Positions 8,854 through 16,837 of a DNA stretch of 64,000 nucleotides are shown in pieces. Below the pieces are notes generated by a model. That model ran no database searches. It was not told the DNA's origin and saw only the letters and a program-made list of their open reading frames with translations. This DNA comes from Yoonia sp. SS1-5. GTDB taxonomy: Bacteria > Pseudomonadota > Alphaproteobacteria > Rhodobacterales > Rhodobacteraceae. The stretch spans positions 3,029,501 through 3,093,500 of the forward strand of contig NZ_CP151767.2 of NCBI RefSeq assembly GCF_038443705.2. The letters run 5' to 3'. Every line of letters begins with the position of its first letter. Within the stretch, counting starts at the first letter, position 1. The translations under genes and the position numbers were made by a program.

Positions 8854-10727
8854 CTGCGGCATCTTCAGACAATAGCCACGACGCTTTGGCGGATGAGACT
8901 ATTCGAGAATGCCTTGCGTTGGATAGTCCAAAGAGCTTTTTCCTTTATGCTGGGGCGGGTTCGGGGAAAACGCGTTCCTTGGTGACTGCGATCCGCGACC
9001 TGCTAGAAAAGCAAGGGCGCCAATTGGTGCTAACAGGTCGAAAGGTGGCAATAATTACTTACACCAACGCTGCCTGCGATGAAATTAAGCAGCGGCTTGA
9101 ATTTGACCCTCGCATTGATGTTTCTACAATTCACAGCTTTGCATGGTCCCTTATCCGAGGCTATGACGACGACATTCGTAGATGGATCGATGCGCGGTTG
9201 CTTGAAGACATCGCCGAACTCGAAGAAAAGCAAAAGAAGGGACGCGCTGGCAAAGCCACGATTGAGCGCGCTCAGTCCATCGAAAGCAAGACGCGGCGCA
9301 GAGCCATGCTCGGGGATATCCAGCGTTTCATCTACAGCCCCACGAGTGACAACAGGACACGCGACGCCCTCAATCATGCTGAAGTAATAGCCATGACAGC
9401 CGATTTCTTGAGCCAGAAACCAGGGCTACGTCGCCAACTTGTGACGCGCTATCCAGTTCTGCTTATTGATGAAAGCCAGGATACGACTAAACGCCTGATG
9501 GACGCCTTTCTCTTGGTACAGGAAGCATTTGCTGAACAGTTTTGCTTAGGGCTCCTTGGCGATACGATGCAGCGGATTTATGCAGACGGTAAAGTTGGTC
9601 TAGCAGAAGCAATTCCATCGACCTGGGCGTTTCCCCGCAAGGTTATGAATCATCGCTGCCCCAAACGTGTCGTTACTCTAATTAACAAGATACGCGCTGA
9701 CGACGACGCTCAGGAACAAAAAGCGCGAAGCGATGCATCAGAAGGTTTCGTTAGGTTGTTCCTCATTTCAGAAGGTGTGGCCGACAAAAACGTGATTGAA
9801 GCGAAAGCCGCGGCACAGATGGCTCAACTGACTGGCGATCAGGCTTGGGCTGGTGAACATGCTGATGTCAAAACACTGGCGCTCGAGCACATGATGTCGG
9901 CCCGCCGTTTTGGTTTCGAACGTTTTTTTGAACCGCTCTATGGCTATGAGCCAATACGAACGGGCCTGCTCGATGGTTCAGGCCGTGGCATAGGTTTCTT
10001 TACTCGCGAACTCTTGCCTCTTGCGCATGCGCTGATGTCAAAAGATCATTTCGGGGTCGCGTCAGCAACTCGCCGCTCCTCTCCGTTGCTTGATCGCAGT
10101 TTTCTTGCTGAAGCTGGCAAAGATCAGAAAGAAGCCCTTAAGGCAGCAAAGCTGGCATGTGACGGCCTTTACGAGCTTTTGGTGGACGAGACGCCTCCTA
10201 CTCTGCGAACAATCCTGCGTCATGTCGCTCAAACCAAGTTGTTCGAAATTCCAGATGTTCTCAAACCGTTCGTACCCGAAAATGACGAGGTGATCGAAGA
10301 AGGCGAGGATGATGCAAAGTCTGAGCTGGGAGCATGGCGAATGGCGCTGGACGCACCCTTTCAGGAGATTCAAAAGTATGATCGCTATGTGCGCGGGGTC
10401 TCTCAGTTCGATACGCACCAAGGCGTCAAGGGCCTCGAGTTTCCACGGGTTATGGTAATCATCAGTGATGCAGAGGCTCGTGGCTTCCTCTTCAGCTACG
10501 GCAAGCTCATGGGCACCAAAGAAAAGTCAAAAGCCGATTTGGATAATGAGGTTGCTGGCAAGGACACCAGCATCGACCGCACCCGCCGACTCTTTTACGT
10601 GACTTGTAGCCGAGCGGAAGAAAGCTTGGCCGTAGTTTACTATTCAGATGACCCGACAGCGGCACGCGCAGCAATCCTTGAGCAGGGCTGGTTTGGCGAG
10701 CAAGAAATTGAAATTATGACCGCCTAA
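8850..10727 (+). CDS. gajB: UvrD/Rep-like helicase, GajB-like (Gabija)
   Basis: A 625-residue superfamily 1A helicase. Motifs in order: A-G-A-G-S-G-K-T (Walker A, residues 34-41), T-Y-T-N-A-A (Ia), S-T-I-H-S-F, D207-E-S-Q-D (II), G-D-T-M-Q (III), N-H-R-C-P (IV), H-Q-G-V-K-G-L-E-F (V) and F-Y-V-T-C-S-R588 (VI). The gene overlaps the OLD nuclease by 4 bases (ATGA), so both are made together. An OLD nuclease with a UvrD-like helicase defines Gabija, in which GajB is activated by DNA ends and GajA cuts DNA when nucleotide levels fall. It is longer than the roughly 500 residues of well-studied GajB. Confidence 0.86.
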   Translation: MTAASSDNSHDALADETIRECLALDSPKSFFLYAGAGSGKTRSLVTAIRDLLEKQGRQLVLTGRKVAIITYTNAACDEIKQRLEFDPRIDVSTIHSFAWSLIRGYDDDIRRWIDARLLEDIAELEEKQKKGRAGKATIERAQSIESKTRRRAMLGDIQRFIYSPTSDNRTRDALNHAEVIAMTADFLSQKPGLRRQLVTRYPVLLIDESQDTTKRLMDAFLLVQEAFAEQFCLGLLGDTMQRIYADGKVGLAEAIPSTWAFPRKVMNHRCPKRVVTLINKIRADDDAQEQKARSDASEGFVRLFLISEGVADKNVIEAKAAAQMAQLTGDQAWAGEHADVKTLALEHMMSARRFGFERFFEPLYGYEPIRTGLLDGSGRGIGFFTRELLPLAHALMSKDHFGVASATRRSSPLLDRSFLAEAGKDQKEALKAAKLACDGLYELLVDETPPTLRTILRHVAQTKLFEIPDVLKPFVPENDEVIEEGEDDAKSELGAWRMALDAPFQEIQKYDRYVRGVSQFDTHQGVKGLEFPRVMVIISDAEARGFLFSYGKLMGTKEKSKADLDNEVAGKDTSIDRTRRLFYVTCSRAEESLAVVYYSDDPTAARAAILEQGWFGEQEIEIMTA

Positions 10728-10826
10728 AAGGAGTGCTCACGCGAAGCCACTCCCTAAATGATTGATAGAGGCACGCCGCTATTGCGGAACGCTTTGAGGG
10801 GAGTAGGCGCGCTTGTTCGGGTAGCG

Positions 10827-11683
10827 TCAACTTCTTTCTAGCGTGCCCAAATTTTCAAAATACTGCTCTATCATCGCAATTTCCGCGCCCGATAAGCCGT
10901 AGAGGCTGAAAACTTCGCGCTCATTTTCATTGTCCAGTTTTGTGAACTCTTCGGGTAAATCACCACTACTGGCCATCTCAATGAGTTGGATCGTCCGCGT
11001 TGAAACTCTTGATAGTAGGTCCTTATTTCCAGCCAGTTCTGGCAATGGAAAAGTCTTTACATCATTCACAAGAATTTTGGGGAATGCACCCTTCGTTGCT
11101 TTAGGAGATGAGTTGAAATGGAAGAAGCTAGCAACTTTAGAGTTCAAGATCGCGAGCAACGCATACCGATCAAATGCCTGATCATTCTCGACCAAGATGT
11201 TGATGAGCGCAGGATCATTGTATAGCTCTTCCTGAGTGTATGCCGCAAAAACCCTTGGATTTGTGATCTCTCGAACCAAAATCCTTGGTTTCTGAAAGAA
11301 TTCTGGCTTTCTAGGGTTCGCGAGTTTTGGGGAATACTCTACATACTCACGCTCGTTCCACCTGACGGAAAACCGAGTTACGTCTTCCCCTTTAAGCCAA
11401 GGAGAATTGGTGCTTGTTGCGTGCTCTGAGTGATATACTCGATTCTTGATTATTTCTTCTGATTGCCCTTGGTATTTGTCGTAGGCGATCAGGCCTTGGG
11501 AAATCAACGGGAAGTGATCCTTGAGTTGTTGACCAACGTTTCGGATCTTCGAAACGGCGCTCATAACCTTTGCATCCAGTCGAAACACGAGGCCCCAGTT
11601 CCCGATATTTTCTGAAAGAACGTTGACGGGTGCGTTTTCAATCGGTTGCAAGAGGTAGGAGAAAACATCCCTGCTTTGCCCGG
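10827..11683 (-). pseudogene. Truncated type IIG/Eco57I-like methylase, C-terminal specificity part
   Basis: About 275 residues resembling the C-terminal target-recognition half of Eco57I/TaqI-like restriction-modification proteins: W-L-K-G-E-D-V near residue 85, K-P-R-I-L-V-R-E-I, the D-P-A-L-I-N segment, L-L-A-I-L-N-S-K and K-G-A-F-P-K-I-L. The methyltransferase catalytic part (N-P-P-Y) is missing. Reading upstream, the frame is open to about 11683, where it meets an IS3 orfA fragment and then a stop at 11697-11699. Only a TTG at 11651 is available as start. So the gene was cut by an IS3 insertion followed by a deletion. It lies head-on to the Gabija pair. Confidence 0.75.
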
Positions 11684-11935
11684 TTCGTCTTCCAGCTCAC
11701 GCAGCTTCTTCATGTCCGTCGGCAACATACCGGCGTACTTCTTCTTCCAATTGAAGTACGTCGCTTGGCTGATCCCAGCCTTCCGACAAATCTCAGCAAC
11801 TGGCGTGCCTTCGTCGCCTTGCTTGATGATGAACGCCTTCTGCGCGTCCGTGAATTTGGATGCTTTCATCGTCATCTGCTCCTCTCCCAGCCAAGGGAAA
11901 TCTAGCGGAAAACTCTAGCCAGAAACGAGGACGTT
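11683..11935 (-). mobile_element. IS3-family remnant (left end plus partial orfA)
   Basis: What is left of an IS3-type element: a short leader (about 11876-11935) with a GGGAGAGGAGC ribosome site, and the 5' part of orfA. The inner end at ~11683 is a sharp junction with the methylase fragment. The outer end is placed only approximately, because no partner inverted repeat survives. Confidence 0.65.
11684..11875 (-). pseudogene. IS3-family OrfA, N-terminal fragment
   Basis: The first ~64 residues match the OrfA (helix-turn-helix) protein of IS3-family elements: K-F-T-D-A-Q-K-A-F-I, G-T-P-V-A-E-I-C-R-K-A-G-I-S-Q-A-T-Y-F-N-W-K-K-K-Y, then L-R-E-L-E-D-E. There the family sequence ends abruptly and the frame runs on into unrelated DNA (to 11561) that in another frame is the methylase remnant. 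OrfB, with the DDE catalytic residues, is gone, so the copy cannot move on its own. Confidence 0.85.
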
Positions 11936-11957
11936 TTCAGGGATCACAGCACCCAGT

Positions 11958-14129
11958 TCAGAATAACGCCATGTCGTCAGCAAATGTGCTGTAATTGCTG
12001 ACCCCGCTGACCAACAGGCTGTTGCCTTCGCCGAGGTCGATCATGACGTCGGTTCCGGCGATGGTGCTGTAGGCGAGGACCACATCGGACGCCGATGTCA
12101 GCCCGGTCCAGAGTGACGCATCCAGGGTGATCTGATCGACGCCTTGCTGGAAATCCGCGATGTGGTCACGACCGCCCACAAAGATGAAATGGTCCGCACC
12201 GGCACCGCCGAACAAAACATCATCGCCCAGGCCGCCATCGAGCGTGTCATGACCCGATCCACCCATCAGCGTGTCGTTGCCAGCGCCGCCATCCAGCGTG
12301 TCACGACCAGCGCGACCCAGAAGGATATCGGCACCGTTCCCGCCGGTCACCCGGTCATTGCCGCCGCCGGCCATGATGACATCATCACCTTCACCACCAT
12401 CAAGTGTTTCGTTGTTCGTCTCGCCCCAGATGATGTCAGCCGCATTGGAACCCACAGTTGCGGCAGCAGATGCGCTTCCGGCTGCGGCAGTGCGCAAATC
12501 CCCAAGAACCAAGCCGCTGAGAAGGCCGATGCCGGTGCTGGCGTTCATCTCGGCGTCTGGGCCGGTTGCCGGGCGGGTGATTTGATCGGCGACCGGGACG
12601 GCCGGGCCCGCATAACCGGGCTCGAGCGTGGTATTGATGCGCGTGCTGACGATGATGTCTGTCGCAGTCAGCGTGCGGTAGTCGATGGTGTTGCCATCGG
12701 CGCTTTGGACGATCAGTGTTTCGTCCCCGTATGTGATCTGCATCCCGTCGGTCCGAAGCGCAAAGGTCAGTTGGCTGATGTCACGCAACATCGGCCACAG
12801 CCCCAGGTCGATGCTGTCCTCGCCAAGGGTGAAGTCAGTGATCGTGTCTGTGTCCCCGTCGCGCGACATCACAAACATGTCTGCACCGGCGCCGCCTGTC
12901 AGCGTGTCACTGCCAGCCCCATCGCGCAGAATATCCGCACCAGCACCGCCATGCAGGATATCGGCCGCATTCCATCCTTGCAGGATGTCGTTGCCGACGG
13001 TCCCGGTCATCAGCCCGCCAGCGGCATCGCCGCTAAGCGTCACGCCCGCCGGCCCAGTATCATAGCGAAGCTGGGTGACGCCGGTTTCAGAGCTGCTTGC
13101 GACAAAGATATCAAGCCCATCATCATTGCCACGTGCGGCCAAGGCGCTGATATTATCCAGACTTGTCAACGTGGTGTCAGCAATATGATCCCGCGCGACA
13201 AGCTGACCGCCATCCAGAAGCAGGAAGATCGAGATACCGTCATCCGCGCCGCCAGCAATGACAAAGGTCCGATCCTGATGCGTCACGACCTCTAGGCTGG
13301 TGACACCGGCAAACCGGGTATCGCGGCTGTCGATGATGTGATCGCGCAGGTCCAGCGCGCCATCGGGGCCAATTGCCATCACGGACAGGCTGTTGCTTCC
13401 GGCGGCGCCAAGAATGACATAATCACTGCCATTCACCGATGCGGTTTCAATCACGCTTGGCGCGCTGATCCACAAGCCGTCCTCGGGCGTCAGGGTGTCT
13501 GCGACGGCCAGCGCGCCATCCGTGCCGATTGTCCAACTGACAATCGCGTTTTCAGCGGTATCTGCGGTGAGCAGGAATGTCTGCGTATCTGTGGACGCTG
13601 TGGCCAGGGCCGCGACCTGCTCAACCGGGGCTGTCGCAGGTTGCATCACCGCATGGGCGGCGAGCGTCCCGGCAGACGTGAAAAACAGCGCGGCCATCCC
13701 CGGATCACCGGCAATGGTGCCATATACCGCCAGCGTGCCGTCTGTCAGCGTGGCGGTGACCCCATGTTGAAAGCCGCTCATGGCGCGGGGCAGGCTGGAT
13801 AGATCGTTTATTGTGCCGAACGTGCCATCGGGCAGGACCTGCAACATTTGCACGGCGCCATCTGTTCCGCCGCCCGCCAGCAGATTGCCATTCCCAAGCG
13901 TGGTCAGGGTCGGATCACTGCCCGGCAAATGACCACCGTCCAGTTCCCATGCATCAGCGGCGCGCAACCCGCTTGTGTCGATGGACCAACTTGTCGCAAA
14001 CCCGTCATACCGGGTTGTTCCCACTAGAAAGTCATCATCCCCACGTGTCGTGATCGCCAGATCGGTGATCCGCGAATGATCAACTTCGCCTTCGGAAAAA
14101 ACAGTTGTGACATGAAACAAAGATGACAT
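11958..14129 (-). CDS. RTX (hemolysin-type calcium-binding) protein with beta-propeller-like N-terminal half
   Basis: About 723 residues from ATG at 14129 (GGGG ribosome site 7 bases before; the frame is open further to 14267). The first ~410 residues are repeated blocks of D-G-x-L/G-N-G-x-L type with V-x-A-L-A and F-V-I-A-G-G strands, like a beta-propeller. Two sets of G-G-x-G-x-D nonapeptides follow, near residues 420-460 and 605-690, separated by a T/A-rich linker. The C-terminus is glycine/hydrophobic and lacks Cys, as expected for type I secretion. No signal peptide. It is probably secreted and calcium-folded. No ABC/MFP secretion genes are in the window. Function unknown (adhesion or surface-layer roles are typical guesses). 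Confidence 0.82.
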   Translation of the reverse strand: MSSLFHVTTVFSEGEVDHSRITDLAITTRGDDDFLVGTTRYDGFATSWSIDTSGLRAADAWELDGGHLPGSDPTLTTLGNGNLLAGGGTDGAVQMLQVLPDGTFGTINDLSSLPRAMSGFQHGVTATLTDGTLAVYGTIAGDPGMAALFFTSAGTLAAHAVMQPATAPVEQVAALATASTDTQTFLLTADTAENAIVSWTIGTDGALAVADTLTPEDGLWISAPSVIETASVNGSDYVILGAAGSNSLSVMAIGPDGALDLRDHIIDSRDTRFAGVTSLEVVTHQDRTFVIAGGADDGISIFLLLDGGQLVARDHIADTTLTSLDNISALAARGNDDGLDIFVASSSETGVTQLRYDTGPAGVTLSGDAAGGLMTGTVGNDILQGWNAADILHGGAGADILRDGAGSDTLTGGAGADMFVMSRDGDTDTITDFTLGEDSIDLGLWPMLRDISQLTFALRTDGMQITYGDETLIVQSADGNTIDYRTLTATDIIVSTRINTTLEPGYAGPAVPVADQITRPATGPDAEMNASTGIGLLSGLVLGDLRTAAAGSASAAATVGSNAADIIWGETNNETLDGGEGDDVIMAGGGNDRVTGGNGADILLGRAGRDTLDGGAGNDTLMGGSGHDTLDGGLGDDVLFGGAGADHFIFVGGRDHIADFQQGVDQITLDASLWTGLTSASDVVLAYSTIAGTDVMIDLGEGNSLLVSGVSNYSTFADDMALF

Positions 14130-14389
14130 TTTACTACCCCACGATACCGGCCCAGCGCCTGCGTAGAACTTGGCGTGACAGGGCGGCTGGCCCGTGACGG
14201 AAATGCGGCGCAAGGGTGAACCTTGGCGCAGAATTGGCTCAAGAACTTCGCGTGTTTGGTTCAACACCGAGGCGAGTTTGACGTGGTTTTGGCGTGCTTT
14301 TTATGCAAAGTGACCGGGGCGGTTTTTTGGTGTCGGTTTGCGTTGCCAACCGATAGAAGACCGCGAGGCAACAGGGTTGAGGCAGGCGC

Positions 14390-15769
14390 ATGGCACCAAA
14401 ATTCGGAACAAGCGGGCTACGGGGGCTGGTGACCGAGCTTGATGAACGCTGCGTTGGCGATCATGTCGGGGCGTTTATCGCCGCCTGTCAAACCGGCACG
14501 GGCCTTTTTGTGGGCCATGATCTGCGCGACTCTTCACCGGATATTGCCCGGATGGTTATGAATGCGGCCCGCGCATGCGGTCTGCAGGTTACCGATTGCG
14601 GCGCCGTCCCAACGCCGGCCCTTGCGCTGGCGTCGACGAGTACGGATGCGGCGGCCGTCATGATCACCGGCAGTCATATCCCGGCTGATCGCAATGGTCT
14701 GAAATTCTACACCCCAAATGGCGAGATCACCAAAGCGGACGAGGCTGCGATTGTCGCGACACTTGGCGCTGCGCGTGATCGGGTCACGCCCGGTGATCTG
14801 ACGTCCGCTGATGATGTCGGGCAGGCGTATCTGGCCCGTTACACAACGGCCTTCGGCGCGGATGCCCTGGCGGGGATGCGTATCGGTATTTATGCGCATA
14901 GCGCCGTTGGGCGCGGATTGATGGCGGATTTGTTGCGTGCACTCGGGGCAGAGCCGGTGATGCTTGGGGCGTCGGATAGTTTCATCCCCGTTGATACAGA
15001 GGCCGTGGCACCTGAAATCCGTCAACACCTGCGCGATTGGGCAGCGGCAGAGCGTGTGGACGCCATCGTCTCGACCGATGCGGATGGTGATCGCCCGCTG
15101 GTAACCAATGAGCTGGGCGAGGTCGTGCCAGGCGATATTCTGGGTCAGATTGCAGCAACGATGCTGGGGGCCGACAAGGTGGTCACGCCGATTTCATCCA
15201 ATACCGGCGTTTCGGCGAAAGGTGTGTTTGATGATGTGGTGCTGACCCGGATCGGGTCGCCCTATGTGATTGCCGCGATGGAGGATATCGGCGGTCAGGT
15301 CGTGGGCTACGAGGCCAATGGTGGCTTTCTGTTGGGTTTTTCAGCGGATGGCCCGGCCGGGATACTGGCCCCGTTGATGACGCGCGATGCGCTATTGCCC
15401 ATGCTGTGTGTTTTGACCGCCGCCAGATCCAGCAGTCTCAGCGCGCTGGTCGCTGCGGAACCACCGCGTTTCACCGCAGCCGACAGGTTGCAGGAGGTGC
15501 CGACGGCGCGGTCGACCGCCTATGTTGCCAAGCTGACCGAGAATGCGGCAGATCGCGCCGGTTTTCTTGCCCATTTTGATGGTGCCGAAGCCGAGGTGAA
15601 CACGACGGACGGCTTGCGCATGACATTGACGGATGGTCGCGTATTGCATCTGCGCCCATCGGGGAATGCGCCCGAACTGCGCCTTTATGTGGAAGCAACT
15701 GACAGGCAGGTCGCCCAGGCAACGCTTGATCAGGGACTTGCTGTGTTGCGGACGATCTTTACGGGCTAG
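14390..15769 (+). CDS. Phosphomannomutase/phosphoglucomutase
   Basis: A 459-residue alpha-D-phosphohexomutase, interconverting hexose 6-phosphate and 1-phosphate for sugar-nucleotide and exopolysaccharide synthesis. Key sites: K-F-G-T-S-G-L-R-G at residues 4-12, phosphoserine loop T-G-S95-H, metal loop D230-A-D-G-D234 followed by R-P, sugar-specificity loop G-Y-E-A-N-G-G, and a C-terminal phosphate-binding R-P-S-G-N-A-P. Whether mannose or glucose is preferred cannot be told. It converges on galE with a 4-base overlap of the 3' ends. Confidence 0.9.
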   Translation: MAPKFGTSGLRGLVTELDERCVGDHVGAFIAACQTGTGLFVGHDLRDSSPDIARMVMNAARACGLQVTDCGAVPTPALALASTSTDAAAVMITGSHIPADRNGLKFYTPNGEITKADEAAIVATLGAARDRVTPGDLTSADDVGQAYLARYTTAFGADALAGMRIGIYAHSAVGRGLMADLLRALGAEPVMLGASDSFIPVDTEAVAPEIRQHLRDWAAAERVDAIVSTDADGDRPLVTNELGEVVPGDILGQIAATMLGADKVVTPISSNTGVSAKGVFDDVVLTRIGSPYVIAAMEDIGGQVVGYEANGGFLLGFSADGPAGILAPLMTRDALLPMLCVLTAARSSSLSALVAAEPPRFTAADRLQEVPTARSTAYVAKLTENAADRAGFLAHFDGAEAEVNTTDGLRMTLTDGRVLHLRPSGNAPELRLYVEATDRQVAQATLDQGLAVLRTIFTG

Positions 15770-16779
15770 CCTTCATACCCGTCGGGGTTTTTGGACTGCC
15801 AGGCCCAGGTGCTTTGCGTCATGTCGTCAAGATCGTGCCGGGCGGCCCACCCCAATTCGTCTTTGGCCCTTTGGGCGTCCGCCTGCATTGCCGCAATATC
15901 GCCAGCACGGCGGGCGGCAACCTTGGCCGGGATCGGTTTGCCGCAAGCCTTGGCGAAAGCCGCGATCATGTCCCTGACGCTGTAGCTTTGGCCGGTCCCG
16001 ATATTAAAGGGGCGGGCGCCCTTGTGGCGCTTGCCATAGTCCAGTGCGGCCACATGCGCGCGTGCCAGATCCACGACGTGAATATAGTCTCGCTGGCCGG
16101 TCCCATCGGGGGTGTCATAATCATCGCCAAAGATCGTCAACGCCTCGCGCTTGCCAACCGCGACCTGCGCAATGAAGGGCATCAGATTGTTGGGAATATC
16201 GCGGGGATCCTCGCCGATCCGGGCTGACTCATGCGCGCCGACGGGGTTGAAGTAGCGCAGGATCACGGCAGAGGCCTGATCACGGGCGGCGGCCCAATCC
16301 GTCAGGATATGTTCCACCATCAGCTTGGACCGGCCATAGACAGATGTGGGATTGGTTGGGTGTGCTTCGTCATAGGGCAGATAGACAGGTTCGCCATAGA
16401 CGGTCGCGGATGACGAAAAGACGATAATGTTGCAATCAACCTTTGCCATCGCGTCGAGCAGGTTCAGTGTACCGGCGACATTGACATCGTAATAGTAAAG
16501 CGGCTTTTCGGTGCTTTCGCCAACGGCCTTCAGCCCCGCAAAATGGATCACGGCCTCGGGTCGGAAATCGGCCATCACTGCGTCCAGTGTAGCGCTGTCC
16601 CGAATATCACCTGTGTGATCACTGATCTGGCCGTTTGACAGGCTGCGGACCCGGGTCAACACCTCGGGCGAGGCATTGCTGTAATTGTCCAAGACGCAGA
16701 CCTCGTGGCCTTGCGCCATCAGTTCCAGCAATGTGTGACTACCGATGTAGCCGGCCCCCCCGGTAACCAAGACCCGCAT
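15766..16779 (-). CDS. galE: UDP-glucose 4-epimerase
   Basis: A 337-residue extended short-chain dehydrogenase converting UDP-glucose and UDP-galactose. It has the NAD motif G-G-A-G-Y-I-G-S at residues 7-14, the H-F-A-G-L-K-A-V-G-E-S segment typical of GalE, catalytic S-S-S-A-T-V-Y-G and Y-G-R-S-K, N-P-V-G-A-H and the R-D-Y-I-H-V-V-D motif. Start ATG at 16779 with GGAAGG 8 bases upstream; a longer frame to 16800 would need a TTG. With the neighbouring mutase it supplies nucleotide sugars for surface polysaccharide. Confidence 0.95.
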   Translation of the reverse strand: MRVLVTGGAGYIGSHTLLELMAQGHEVCVLDNYSNASPEVLTRVRSLSNGQISDHTGDIRDSATLDAVMADFRPEAVIHFAGLKAVGESTEKPLYYYDVNVAGTLNLLDAMAKVDCNIIVFSSSATVYGEPVYLPYDEAHPTNPTSVYGRSKLMVEHILTDWAAARDQASAVILRYFNPVGAHESARIGEDPRDIPNNLMPFIAQVAVGKREALTIFGDDYDTPDGTGQRDYIHVVDLARAHVAALDYGKRHKGARPFNIGTGQSYSVRDMIAAFAKACGKPIPAKVAARRAGDIAAMQADAQRAKDELGWAARHDLDDMTQSTWAWQSKNPDGYEG

Positions 16780-16837
16780 GACCAAACCCTTCCAATACAA
16801 TAATTGCGGTTCTAATCGGTGGGCCGGATTATCGCAA

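Noticed and set aside
12144..13295. 383-residue plus-strand ORF opposite the RTX gene
   Set aside because: A shadow of the repetitive Gly/Asp-rich RTX code; no family motif, no ribosome site.
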